From a virus: 36,950 nucleotides of DNA. The position numbers and the translations under genes were made by a program. The notes beneath the pieces are model-generated. The model saw nothing but the letters and a program-made list of their open reading frames with translations, had not been told where the DNA came from and made no database searches. Below, piece by piece: positions 1 through 7,672 of this stretch (positions are counted from its first letter, which is position 1; each line of letters opens with the position of its first letter). Where the stretch lies: the IMG/VR virus record IMGVR_UViG_3300021963_000337, positions 1-36,950 of that record, one strand, 5' to 3'.

Positions 1-359
1 GGAATTGGCCAGTTAATGTTTTCTGGAAATCCTGGTTGTTGAGGAATATCCAGTAATGCCTGACGATAAGAAACAAAGTCATCTTTTTGTTGTTGAGATA
101 GACTTTGCCATCTTACAGCATTCATAACATCAACATAAACTTGTAGATACTTATTTCTACGATCTCTCTCTTGTTTTTCTAAATCTGGAAGAACTTCTGG
201 ATTATACCATCCAGAACCAGTCCAAGTCCATCCAATTTCACCATCGTGTTGTGGAGCAACTTCTATTCCTTCTTTATAAGGAATAAACTGTTCTGGATAA
301 TCCAGACTTACAATATTTTCTACAACTTTTGTTTGAGAGTTAAGAATACAAACTTTCAT
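1..359 (-). CDS. Tail fibre assembly chaperone-like protein (partial, 3' end outside window)
   Basis: About 119 codons are visible from an ATG at 359; the gene runs off the left edge with no stop. The N-terminus begins MKVCILNSQTKVVENIV and is followed by a Trp/Gly-rich stretch (GWTWTGSGWYNP). The visible C-terminal part holds the block YRQALLDIPQQPGFPENINW, preceded by a charged helix with RRNKY. That block is characteristic of the phage tail assembly chaperone family (Pfam Phage_tail_APC / DUF4376-like), whose members help fold or attach distal tail fibres. Its position immediately downstream of a large fibre gene, the usual place for a fibre chaperone, supports this. A strong Shine-Dalgarno overlaps the stop codon of the preceding fibre gene, suggesting coupled translation. 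The family assignment is from motif recognition; which fibre it serves is inferred from adjacency. Confidence 0.75.
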   Translation of the reverse strand, partial: MKVCILNSQTKVVENIVSLDYPEQFIPYKEGIEVAPQHDGEIGWTWTGSGWYNPEVLPDLEKQERDRRNKYLQVYVDVMNAVRWQSLSQQQKDDFVSYRQALLDIPQQPGFPENINWPI

Positions 360-366
360 TTACCTT

Positions 367-373
367 CTCCTTA
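367..373 (-). promoter_or_regulatory. Shine-Dalgarno overlapping the upstream stop codon
   Basis: On the minus strand the bases TAAGGAG contain both the TAA stop of the collagen-like fibre gene (373-371) and a near-perfect AAGGAG ribosome binding site. It lies 7 nt before the ATG at 359. This fixes the start of the chaperone-like gene and suggests translational coupling of fibre and chaperone. Confidence 0.7.
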
Positions 374-3121
374 TGAACCGTATTCAAAAATCCAGATTGC
401 ACCACTAGCACCAGAACCACCAGCAGCACCACCAGTAGCAGAGTTGTTTGTGTTAAGTGATGCTCCACCACCTCCTCCAGCACCATAAGTGACTGCAGTT
501 TCACCAACACTAACACCTGCAGTTGTTCTAAATCCACCTTTACCACCACCTGCATAGTAAGAAGCACCACCATTTCCACCAATCGCACCAGTAGAAACAG
601 AACCAGCACTAAATCCATCTTGCCCTGAAGCATTAATATCTCCACCTGTCGAAGAACCACCACTACCACCATTTGCATATACAGCAGTAGCAGCAGTGGA
701 GTTTCCTGTTCCTCCAGTACCACCATTTGCGGTTAGTGTTGCTCCACCACCAGAAGGAGTAAATGTTGTTGCTCCCCCCGTTCCTCCAGTAGCACCTGCA
801 GTAGTTCCTCCATTACCTCCACCACCAATAGAATACGATGCTGAAGCACCTATTTCTGCAACAGTATAAAGTTTGATTGCAGTTCCTCCCGCTCCACCAC
901 CAGCACCAACACTGGAGTTTGAAGTATCAGTTCCTGATGCATTTCCACCGCCACCTCCACCACCAGTAGCATAAACAAGAACATGTGTTGTTCCTGATGT
1001 TGGGGTGTATGTAGTTCCAGAAGTGAATAAAAACTCTCTTACTGCTGATATTCCCGAACCACCCGCAGAGGATGGTCCCTGAATACCTTGAATACCTTGA
1101 GAACCTGTACCAGTAAATCCTTGGATTCCTTGAGAACCTATAGCACCTTGAGTACCTGTAGCACCTTGGACACTTATTCCTTGAATACCTTGAGAACCTG
1201 TAGCACCTTGGACACTTATTCCTTGAATACCTTGAGAACCTGTAGCACCTTGAGATCCTGTAGATCCTTGGATACTGATACCTTGAATTCCTTGAGCACC
1301 AGTAGCACCTTGAGCACCCGTAGCACCTTGAGATCCTGTAGCACCTTGAGCACCTGTGGTTCCTTGAGTTCCTGTGGTTCCTTGAGTTCCTGTGGTTCCT
1401 TGAGATCCTGTAGCTCCCTGAGTTCCATCAGTACCTTGAGCACCTGTGGTTCCTTGAGTGCCAGTTCCTGTGGTTCCTTGAGTCCCTGTGGTTCCTTGAG
1501 TCCCTGTGGTTCCTTGAGTTCCCGTCGAACCTTGAGATCCCGTCGAACCTTGAGATCCTGTAGCTCCCTGAGTTCCATCAGTACCTTGAGTTCCTGTGGT
1601 TCCCTGAGTTCCATCAGTACCTTGAGTGCCAGTTCCTGTGGTTCCTTGAGTCCCTGTGGTTCCTTGAGTCCCTGTGGTTCCTTGAGTTCCCGTCGAACCT
1701 TGAGATCCCGTCGAACCTTGAGATCCCGTCGAACCTTGAGATCCTGTAGCTCCCTGAGTTCCATCAGTACCTTGAGCACCTGTGGTTCCTTGAGTTCCTG
1801 TTCCTGTAGCTCCCTGAATCCCATCAGTTCCTTGAATACCTTGAGAACCTATGGTTCCTTGAGAACCTGTAGTTCCCTGAATACCTTGAGAACCTGTAGT
1901 TCCTTGAGTTCCATCAGTACCTTGAGTTCCTGTAGCTCCCTGAGTTCCATCAGTACCTTGAGTGCCTGTAGCACCTTGAGTGCCAGTTCCTGTGGTTCCT
2001 TGAGTCCCTGTGGTTCCCTGAGTTCCTGTGGTTCCCTGAGTTCCATCAGTACCTTGAGTTCCTGTAGCTCCCTGAGTTCCATCAGTACCTTGAGTGCCAG
2101 TTCCTGTGGTTCCTTGAGTCCCTGTGGTTCCTTGAGTTCCATCAGTTCCCTGAATACCTTGAGAACCTGTAGCTCCCTGAATCCCATCAGTTCCTTGAAT
2201 ACCTTGAGAACCTGTGGTTCCTTGAGTTCCATCAGTTCCCTGAATACCTTGAGAACCTGTAGTTCCTTGAGAACCTGTGGTTCCTTGAGTTCCCGTTCCT
2301 GTAGTTCCTTGAGTTCCATCAGTTCCCTGAATACCTTGAGAACCTGTAGTTCCTTGAGATCCCGTTCCTGTAGTTCCTTGAGTTCCATCAGTTCCCTGAA
2401 TACCTTGAGAACCTGTAGTTCCTTGAGAACCTGTGGTTCCTTGAGTTCCCGTTCCTGTAGTTCCTGTAGTTCCTTGAGTTCCATCAGTTCCCTGAATACC
2501 TTGAGAACCTGTAGTTCCTTGAGATCCCGTTCCTGTAGCTCCCTGAGATCCCGTAGAACCTTGAGTTCCTGTGGTTCCCTGAATACCTTGAGAACCTGTG
2601 GTTCCTTGAGTTCCCGTTCCTGTAGCTCCCTGAGATCCCGTCGAACCTTGAGTTCCTGTGGTTCCTTGATTTCCTGTAGTTCCTTGAGATCCCGTCGAAC
2701 CTTGAGTTCCTGTGGTTCCCTGAATACCTTGAGAACCTGTGGTTCCTTGAGTTCCTTGATTTCCTGTAGTTCCTTGAGATCCCGTCGAACCTTGAGATCC
2801 CGTCGAACCTTGAGATCCTTGAATCCCCTGGATACCTTGAGATCCTCCACCACCTCCAGAAATACTAATGTCTATAGTGGTTCCATTAACTGCAAAAGTA
2901 TTTCCTGTCCCAACAAAGTTAAGTGTTTTTATTGGACCAGTGGTTACAACTGATCCTGCAGAGGAAATACCAAGATTTAAACCTCCAGATGCGGTTACTA
3001 CTCCACTTACTTTTATATCACCAACAACATCAAGTTTTGATTTTGCAAAAGTGGTCCCTATCCCAACATTACTGTTGGTAAGAACTAAATCACTTCCAAA
3101 ACCAATCCTATTCTTAAACAT
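371..3121 (-). CDS. Collagen-like tail fibre with glycine-rich C-terminal tip
   Basis: A 916-aa probable receptor-binding fibre. The ATG at 3121 lies 18 nt after a late-promoter core. Residues about 1-90 are a head domain with the fibre motif VGIGTT followed by KLDVVGDIKVSG. Residues about 92-682 are nearly 200 Gly-X-Y triplets (GTQG, GSQG, GIQG, GTDG, GTTG), interrupted about 11 times by an extra Gly-Thr step (TGTGTQG or TGTGSQG). The triplet region has no proline, so a collagen-type trimer would lack the usual stabilisation. Residues about 700-916 are extremely glycine-rich, with runs of seven glycines and many GG pairs, ending IWIFEYGS. This resembles the polyglycine-sandwich adhesin tips of T-even-like phages. 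A chaperone-like gene follows. Trimerisation and receptor binding are inferred. Confidence 0.85.
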   Translation of the reverse strand: MFKNRIGFGSDLVLTNSNVGIGTTFAKSKLDVVGDIKVSGVVTASGGLNLGISSAGSVVTTGPIKTLNFVGTGNTFAVNGTTIDISISGGGGGSQGIQGIQGSQGSTGSQGSTGSQGTTGNQGTQGTTGSQGIQGTTGTQGSTGSQGTTGNQGTTGTQGSTGSQGATGTGTQGTTGSQGIQGTTGTQGSTGSQGATGTGSQGTTGSQGIQGTDGTQGTTGTTGTGTQGTTGSQGTTGSQGIQGTDGTQGTTGTGSQGTTGSQGIQGTDGTQGTTGTGTQGTTGSQGTTGSQGIQGTDGTQGTTGSQGIQGTDGIQGATGSQGIQGTDGTQGTTGTQGTTGTGTQGTDGTQGATGTQGTDGTQGTTGTQGTTGTQGTTGTGTQGATGTQGTDGTQGATGTQGTDGTQGTTGSQGIQGTTGSQGTIGSQGIQGTDGIQGATGTGTQGTTGAQGTDGTQGATGSQGSTGSQGSTGSQGSTGTQGTTGTQGTTGTQGTTGTGTQGTDGTQGTTGTQGTDGTQGATGSQGSTGSQGSTGTQGTTGTQGTTGTQGTTGTGTQGTTGAQGTDGTQGATGSQGTTGTQGTTGTQGTTGAQGATGSQGATGAQGATGAQGIQGISIQGSTGSQGATGSQGIQGISVQGATGSQGIQGISVQGATGTQGAIGSQGIQGFTGTGSQGIQGIQGPSSAGGSGISAVREFLFTSGTTYTPTSGTTHVLVYATGGGGGGGNASGTDTSNSSVGAGGGAGGTAIKLYTVAEIGASASYSIGGGGNGGTTAGATGGTGGATTFTPSGGGATLTANGGTGGTGNSTAATAVYANGGSGGSSTGGDINASGQDGFSAGSVSTGAIGGNGGASYYAGGGKGGFRTTAGVSVGETAVTYGAGGGGGASLNTNNSATGGAAGGSGASGAIWIFEYGS
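1075..2848 (-). repeat. Degenerate 9-bp tandem repeat encoding Gly-X-Y triplets
   Basis: About 1.77 kb of nine-base units (plus-strand flavour ccttgagat / ccttgagtt / cctgtggtt) coding for collagen-like triplets. Longer higher-order blocks recur, for example the segments coding GTQGTTGTGTQG and GSQGIQGTDGTQG. The repeat lacks stop codons in several frames, which explains long overlapping shadow reading frames on both strands. Copy number could change by slippage or recombination. Confidence 0.9.
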
Positions 3122-3139
3122 CTATGGAATACTTTTTAC

Positions 3140-3147
3140 TATTTATT
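3140..3147 (-). promoter_or_regulatory. T4-type late promoter core AATAAATA (collagen-like fibre)
   Basis: The minus strand reads AATAAATA, one base from the T4 late consensus TATAAATA, 18 nt before the fibre ATG at 3121. It lies in the 33-nt gap after the shaft gene. The same core and spacing recur at six other structural genes in this window. Confidence 0.65.
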
Positions 3148-3154
3148 TTATAAA

Positions 3155-4804
3155 TCACAATCTAATAACCTGCGATACAGTTTTGATAGTTGCGGTCGAA
3201 GCAGAAGACATCAAAACCTGTAGTGAAACATTACCAGAACTGATTACTGCATCAAAAGTTCCAAGATAATCATTGGTGGAAATAGAAGCATACTCAACAA
3301 GATTAGCATTCGTTCCATTATGAATTACCAAAACATCGGAGGTTTGATAATCAGATCCTTGAGTAATCTGAATTTGAATTCTTGCAGAACGATATTGAGA
3401 AGCAGAAAATGAATAAATCTGTGTTGGTGACGATGAACTGATCGTAATAGTATCAGTATCAAAGTGTGCAACGGTATCAATATTTAATGAAATTACAGTA
3501 GTAACTCCAACGGACATTCCAAGAGAGGAAGTGTTTCCAAGTTGAAGAGTATCATCAAGATTTTGGGAACCTGCGCCAACGGATGCAAACTCGAACTTAC
3601 CAATACTGTGATTATACTTTAGAAATCTATTGTCATAAGCACTTGGATTTGTTGCAATACCAACAACATCATCAAGATACTTAAGTTGAGTTTCACCACC
3701 ACCACCGATTGAGGCAAGTTGTTGCTGAATACGATTGATGAATAAATTGTAATGATTTTTTAAGTCATCTATGGTTGCAAAGTTAGTATTTGTGAGAGGA
3801 TCTTCATTTACCTCTTCTTTTATTGTTTGTGATTCCTCTAACTTTGTTTCATTAAGTTTTATTCTTTCTGTAAGATTTTTTATATCATTATAAAGATTTT
3901 TTATATCTTCATCATAATATTTTACTTCCGGAAACTTTGGTAATTCGGGAATTTCTGGAATTTTTATATCAAGTACTTTTTCATTCAATGAAGATATTGA
4001 TTCTTTTAAATCTTTAATTTCAATATCATAATACTTTACTTCGGGAATTTTTGGAATTTCTGAAATTTTTTCTAAAATTTTTTCTTCCGAAATTTTTAAA
4101 GATTCCTTTAGAGAAATTAAATCATCATTTAAAACTTCAATATTATCATCAATAATTTTTTTAAATTTGTTATATTCTTCTATTTTTTCCTTGAAATTAT
4201 TATTATCTACTTTATTGTGAAAATCGATAACATCAAGTCTATCTAAAATGAAATTAATATTATTTTCAAAATTTAATACAGACTCTGAGATTGAAGAATA
4301 AAATTCTTCATTTATCCATTCTGGAACTTTTGGTATAGAATTTTTTATATTTTTTAAATTCTCTTTAAGTTCATCTATTTCATTATCATAATATTTTACT
4401 TCTGGAATTAAATTAATTCTTTCACTAAGTTCTAAAAGTGGATCTTCATAATATCTTATTTCTGGAATTTCTGGAATGTTATCTCTAACATTTTCTATCA
4501 TCAAAACTAACTCTTCAAGAGTTAGACTATTTTCAGTTTCTTCTTCAAAAATTTCTTCTGAAATTTCCTCCGAAATTTCTTGCACATCTTTTTCTACTTC
4601 AACTTCTAAAAACTCGTGAATTGATGGTAAGTCTTCGTCAATTGTTTCTTGTTCTGGTACTACATCTTCAATAATAAATTCATCTATTGATGGTAAAGCA
4701 TTGTGATTGATTTTTTCTATAGATGGAAAATGATCAGACGAATTAATATAATCCTCCACTGATGGGAGATGATCAATATTCAAATCAAACTCATTTTTAA
4801 ACAC
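3155..4804 (-). CDS. Coiled-coil, repeat-containing virion/fibre shaft-like protein
   Basis: There is no in-frame ATG near the beginning. I choose the GTG at 4804 (549 aa, starting MFKNEFDL) because a late-promoter core ends 20 nt upstream, as at the other late genes; a TTG at 4843 would give 562 aa. Residues about 12-70 carry four acidic repeats (LPSVEDYI, FPSIEKI, LPSIDEFI, LPSIHEFL). The middle is highly charged and helical, with four copies of a PEVKYYD-type motif (IPEIRYYED, then IPEVKYYDNEI, IPEVKYYDIEI, FPEVKYYDEDI) at roughly residues 111, 132, 251 and 290, each leading into a predicted coiled coil. About residues 438-549 form a Ser/Thr-rich beta domain (SASQYRSARIQIQ, VLVIHNGTNANLVEYAS) related to two segments of the giant baseplate protein. 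It sits between gp16 and the collagen-like fibre. A structural role is inferred; no T4 counterpart is recognised. Confidence 0.75.
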   Translation of the reverse strand: MFKNEFDLNIDHLPSVEDYINSSDHFPSIEKINHNALPSIDEFIIEDVVPEQETIDEDLPSIHEFLEVEVEKDVQEISEEISEEIFEEETENSLTLEELVLMIENVRDNIPEIPEIRYYEDPLLELSERINLIPEVKYYDNEIDELKENLKNIKNSIPKVPEWINEEFYSSISESVLNFENNINFILDRLDVIDFHNKVDNNNFKEKIEEYNKFKKIIDDNIEVLNDDLISLKESLKISEEKILEKISEIPKIPEVKYYDIEIKDLKESISSLNEKVLDIKIPEIPELPKFPEVKYYDEDIKNLYNDIKNLTERIKLNETKLEESQTIKEEVNEDPLTNTNFATIDDLKNHYNLFINRIQQQLASIGGGGETQLKYLDDVVGIATNPSAYDNRFLKYNHSIGKFEFASVGAGSQNLDDTLQLGNTSSLGMSVGVTTVISLNIDTVAHFDTDTITISSSSPTQIYSFSASQYRSARIQIQITQGSDYQTSDVLVIHNGTNANLVEYASISTNDYLGTFDAVISSGNVSLQVLMSSASTATIKTVSQVIRL

Positions 4805-4823
4805 TTTTATACTGACTTTTTTA

Positions 4824-5255
4824 TTATTTATTTTTATCTTCAATTCCGTTCTTCAGTAACTTTGATAACTCTGCTGTAGAACCAACAAAAAGTGCATTAG
4901 TAACATTTGTAGGCCCTTTAACTTTTTGTTCATCAATATCTTTAAGTTTCTTCTGAAGATCAATAAGTTTATCTGTAGCATCTGCAACATTCTTAATCAG
5001 CTGCCCTGCAACCTCATAAGCCCTTGGCATTTCACTTTCTTGAGCAAGTTCTAAGATCCCATTAAGTGCCTCTTGACCTTTCTCAATAATAGAATATAAG
5101 TTACCTCTGGTGTACTCATAATCTTTTTTAAGATCATTTGAAACTGATGCTATTGATTCTACCTTTTCCTCAATAGACTCTACTTCACGAGATACTATGT
5201 CGCCCGCAACATTAAATGCATCGTTTAAATCATCGAATTTTTTTGTCATTTTCAT
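4824..5255 (-). CDS. 16: Terminase small subunit gp16
   Basis: A 143-aa, almost entirely helical, charged protein beginning MKMTKKFDDLNDAFNV. It has the features of T4 gp16 and cyanophage homologues: an N-terminal FDDLNxAFNV element, a long central coiled-coil hairpin with MPRAYEVAGQLIKNVADAT, and a C-terminal NALFVGSTAELSKLLK segment. In the T4 family this subunit regulates the gp17 motor-nuclease during DNA packaging. Its position after gp13-gp14-gp15 matches T4 order. Two ATGs are possible (5255 and 5249); neither has a strong ribosome site. T4 gp16 is slightly longer (164 aa). gp17 is not next: tail-fibre genes follow, and the large subunit must lie outside this window. Confidence 0.9.
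   Translation of the reverse strand: MKMTKKFDDLNDAFNVAGDIVSREVESIEEKVESIASVSNDLKKDYEYTRGNLYSIIEKGQEALNGILELAQESEMPRAYEVAGQLIKNVADATDKLIDLQKKLKDIDEQKVKGPTNVTNALFVGSTAELSKLLKNGIEDKNK
4825..4832 (-). promoter_or_regulatory. T4-type late promoter core AATAAATA (shaft gene)
   Basis: The minus strand reads AATAAATAA. The last TAA (4826-4824) is the stop codon of gp16. The core ends 20 nt before the GTG at 4804. Spacing equals that of the other late promoters and is the main argument for the GTG start rather than the TTG at 4843, which lies upstream of the core. Confidence 0.55.
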
Positions 5256-5264
5256 ACACTTTCA

Positions 5265-6263
5265 TCAGAACGAACCACTAAATCCAAAGTCATCACCAAA
5301 CTGAATAAGATCTGCATCTGCGGAAGTAATTAATTTAACCTCAGAACCAGATACATGAGCAGAAGATGATGTATTATTATATGATCTTTCAACAGTTACT
5401 TTATTTCCTGATTTTGAAGCAACTCTAAAGTTTTCGTCATCGATAACAAGAACACCCCCAACAGAAATTGAAGATGCATCATTAACCTCAATTATAGTTG
5501 CAATGTCTGTAATATCCTTGGAAAGATTTGTTATGACATTATCAGTATAACTCTTAGTCGCAACTGGTTCGACAGAGTAAGTAACTTCTCTTGTTGGAGT
5601 ATTTGTACGATCTCCTGCAATATAACCAACAGAAACTTTTTGGATGATATCTCTGGAAACATCTGCAACGGGACCAAACAGATATGTTTTGGCAGTAAAT
5701 CTTAAAGTATAGATAAGAGCTCTCCTAGTTGAGTAGTCTCCTTCATAATCATCTTGCATAGAGATTCCTTCAAGAACAACAGGAATATCTCTTTTCTCCC
5801 CAATAGTTTCTACCAAATCAACACTCATCGTATATGCGGGTTGAAAGTATGGAATAATCTGTTCAATAATTTGAAGCATGTCATCATTCAATTTAGCCAT
5901 GATATTAAGTTCAAATGACATATTATAAGGAACTGGCATATAAGACTTTCTTGGTTTAGTCTTATCTGCAGTTACTGCTGATAAAAATGTTTGAGTAGTC
6001 GTAACTTTTCTAGAGGTATCATAAGTCAATCCAGTAAATTCAAATGACATTCTAGGAAGTGACATTTGAACGGGTTGATTTAAGTTTGGTGCCTGCTCTA
6101 AACGTGCCAAAAACTTTTGAATTGGTCCATAAGCAAGAGGAACTTTCATGTTGCTTACAACCACATCAGAGTTGTTTTTATGTTGAATTGAAATATTATT
6201 GAACAAAGAACCAAATGAAACAATAGTTCTTCTTAATATTTCGTGATAAAAATATTCAAACAT
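5265..6263 (-). CDS. 15: Tail sheath stabiliser / tail completion protein gp15
   Basis: 332 aa beginning MFEYFYHEILRRTIVSFGSLF, a start typical of cyanophage gp15. The conserved body includes KVPLAYGPIQKFLARLEQ, LPRMSFEFTGLTYD, YMPVPYNMSFELNIMAK and YSTRRALIYTLRFTAKTYLFG. In T4, gp15 forms the hexameric cap on the tail tube and sheath that joins the tail to the neck. T4 gp15 is 272 aa; the roughly 60 extra residues are at the C-terminus. They form a separate module (VGGVLVIDDENFRVAS, then VERSYNNTSSSAH) of the IDxE...R(G/S) type, also found in the 844-aa and giant proteins here. The gene follows gp14 behind its own late-promoter core, and gp16 starts 9 nt downstream. Confidence 0.92.
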   Translation of the reverse strand: MFEYFYHEILRRTIVSFGSLFNNISIQHKNNSDVVVSNMKVPLAYGPIQKFLARLEQAPNLNQPVQMSLPRMSFEFTGLTYDTSRKVTTTQTFLSAVTADKTKPRKSYMPVPYNMSFELNIMAKLNDDMLQIIEQIIPYFQPAYTMSVDLVETIGEKRDIPVVLEGISMQDDYEGDYSTRRALIYTLRFTAKTYLFGPVADVSRDIIQKVSVGYIAGDRTNTPTREVTYSVEPVATKSYTDNVITNLSKDITDIATIIEVNDASSISVGGVLVIDDENFRVASKSGNKVTVERSYNNTSSSAHVSGSEVKLITSADADLIQFGDDFGFSGSF

Positions 6264-6285
6264 TTGTCAGGAGATTGTGATAAAC

Positions 6286-6293
6286 TATTTATG
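6286..6293 (-). promoter_or_regulatory. T4-type late promoter core CATAAATA (gp15)
   Basis: The minus strand reads CATAAATAG; the TAA at 6291-6289 inside it is the gp14 stop codon. The core ends 22 nt before the gp15 ATG at 6263. It matches the late consensus NATAAATA of T4-like cyanophages. Confidence 0.7.
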
Positions 6294-7671
6294 GATTTCC
6301 AAATGGATTGGACTCACTAAAATCTATTATAGAATCCGCTTCAGTCTCAATAACATCATTTTCTGCATATTTATCGACAGTGTTATATGTAGATACAATT
6401 CGAACTTTGTAAGTTGCTCCTGATTCGGATCCTGTCAAAATATCTCCATTTACAAAAGTTCCTGAAATATTAGAAACCTGTAAGATATTATTTACTGAAT
6501 CCCAATCTCTTACGACTGCTTTTGTGGAACTAATGCTACCCACAACCGTTTCGTTGTAAATATAAGTTCCTGTTCCCGAAGAGTATGGTGATGAAATAGT
6601 AATAGTAGGTGTTACTGTATATCCTAAACCAGCGTTAGTGATGTATATCGCAGTAACAATACCTGCAGTGTTTATGCGGGCCCTTGCCGTTGCTGTAATT
6701 CCTGCCCCTGGAGCTCCAGTAAACGTTACTACAGGTTCATTTTCATAACCAGAACCTCCAGATGTAACTGTAATAACTCCAACAACACCATCTCCTATGG
6801 TTGATGTTGCAGCTGCTCCAGCACCTCCTCCACCAACAAAAACTACAGAAGGTGCAACAGTATATCCATATCCCGGATTTACAACCTCAACTCCCTGAAC
6901 TTTATAATTTTCGGTATTTCCATTACAATCAACTAATCCACCAATAAGAGTTGCGATTCCGACAGCAGTGAGACCACCAGAAGGTGCAGAGGAAATTGCG
7001 ACTCTTGGTGCCGATGTATATCCATTACCTCTATTGGTTACAGTTATAAATCTTACACCACCATTTACAATTCCCGTAATTGCTGATGCAGTGACACCAG
7101 ATCCAACCATAGTAAGTGATTGAATATATCCCTCTTCTTTAATGTTATCATCTATGTTCTCCACACCAGTGTCAATAATTTCATCTTCATATCTAAAGAG
7201 TTCACATCTTAATTCATAAACATAAGTTTTTTGAAGTTGATAAAATGGTTTTTCGTGTTCGACAAATTTAATTTCGAACAATCTATCTCCAAGGGGAAAA
7301 TAAATTAAGTCTCCCTCTTTCGGTCTTGTTGATAGTTCTATATTTGGTATGTTCTTTATAAGTGGTGTGATATAAGTTTCATATCTTTCCTTTGAAATGA
7401 TCAAAGTCAAATCATTTAATGGTTGAACACCAAATTTTGAAAGTATAGTTCCCTGACCCTCATAACCATCGTAAGTATCAACATAGGCCTCTAATGGATA
7501 TGCGTTATCAAATTTTGATTCAATAACTTCTTTAATGACAGTATTTTCGGTAATATATCTTCTAGGAATATAGTAAACTTCGACTCCATACATGCGGAGT
7601 TGTTCGTTAATCAGACTTTGAATCAACGATTGTTCTGAACTGGATCCTTGAAGGAAGAATGGATTTAACAT
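6289..7671 (-). CDS. 14: Neck protein gp14 with inserted GxGY repeat modules
   Basis: 460 aa from the ATG at 7671; an in-frame TTG at 7680 would overlap gp13 and is not needed, since MLNPFFLQGSSSEQSLIQ is the usual gp14 beginning. Residues 1-180 are the conserved gp14 core (LINEQLRMYGVEVYYIPRR, GDLIYFPLGDRLFEIKFVEH, YVYELRCELFRYEDE), and the family tail IDFSESNPFG is kept at the end. Between them lie about 170 residues with four copies of a beta module (GNGYTSAPRVAI, GYGYTVAPSVVF, GSGYENEPVVTF, GLGYTVTPTITI). This explains why it is much longer than T4 gp14 (256 aa). gp14 with gp13 forms the neck that joins tail to head. The gp13 stop TAA ends one base before this ATG (GGATAATATG), so translation is coupled. 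Confidence 0.92.
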   Translation of the reverse strand: MLNPFFLQGSSSEQSLIQSLINEQLRMYGVEVYYIPRRYITENTVIKEVIESKFDNAYPLEAYVDTYDGYEGQGTILSKFGVQPLNDLTLIISKERYETYITPLIKNIPNIELSTRPKEGDLIYFPLGDRLFEIKFVEHEKPFYQLQKTYVYELRCELFRYEDEIIDTGVENIDDNIKEEGYIQSLTMVGSGVTASAITGIVNGGVRFITVTNRGNGYTSAPRVAISSAPSGGLTAVGIATLIGGLVDCNGNTENYKVQGVEVVNPGYGYTVAPSVVFVGGGGAGAAATSTIGDGVVGVITVTSGGSGYENEPVVTFTGAPGAGITATARARINTAGIVTAIYITNAGLGYTVTPTITISSPYSSGTGTYIYNETVVGSISSTKAVVRDWDSVNNILQVSNISGTFVNGDILTGSESGATYKVRIVSTYNTVDKYAENDVIETEADSIIDFSESNPFGNP

Positions 7672-7672
7672 A

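Noticed and set aside
1088-2953. A 621-aa plus-strand reading frame and long alternative minus-strand frames across the fibre repeat.
   Set aside because: They are shadows of the nine-base collagen repeat, which has no stops in several frames; composition (Ser/Leu/Arg-only repeats) is unlike a real protein and no start signals are present.
4804-4843. The TTG start at 4843 for the shaft gene (562 aa).
   Set aside because: It overlaps gp16 by 20 nt, has no good ribosome site, and lies upstream of the late-promoter core; the GTG at 4804 has standard late spacing. Not fully excluded.
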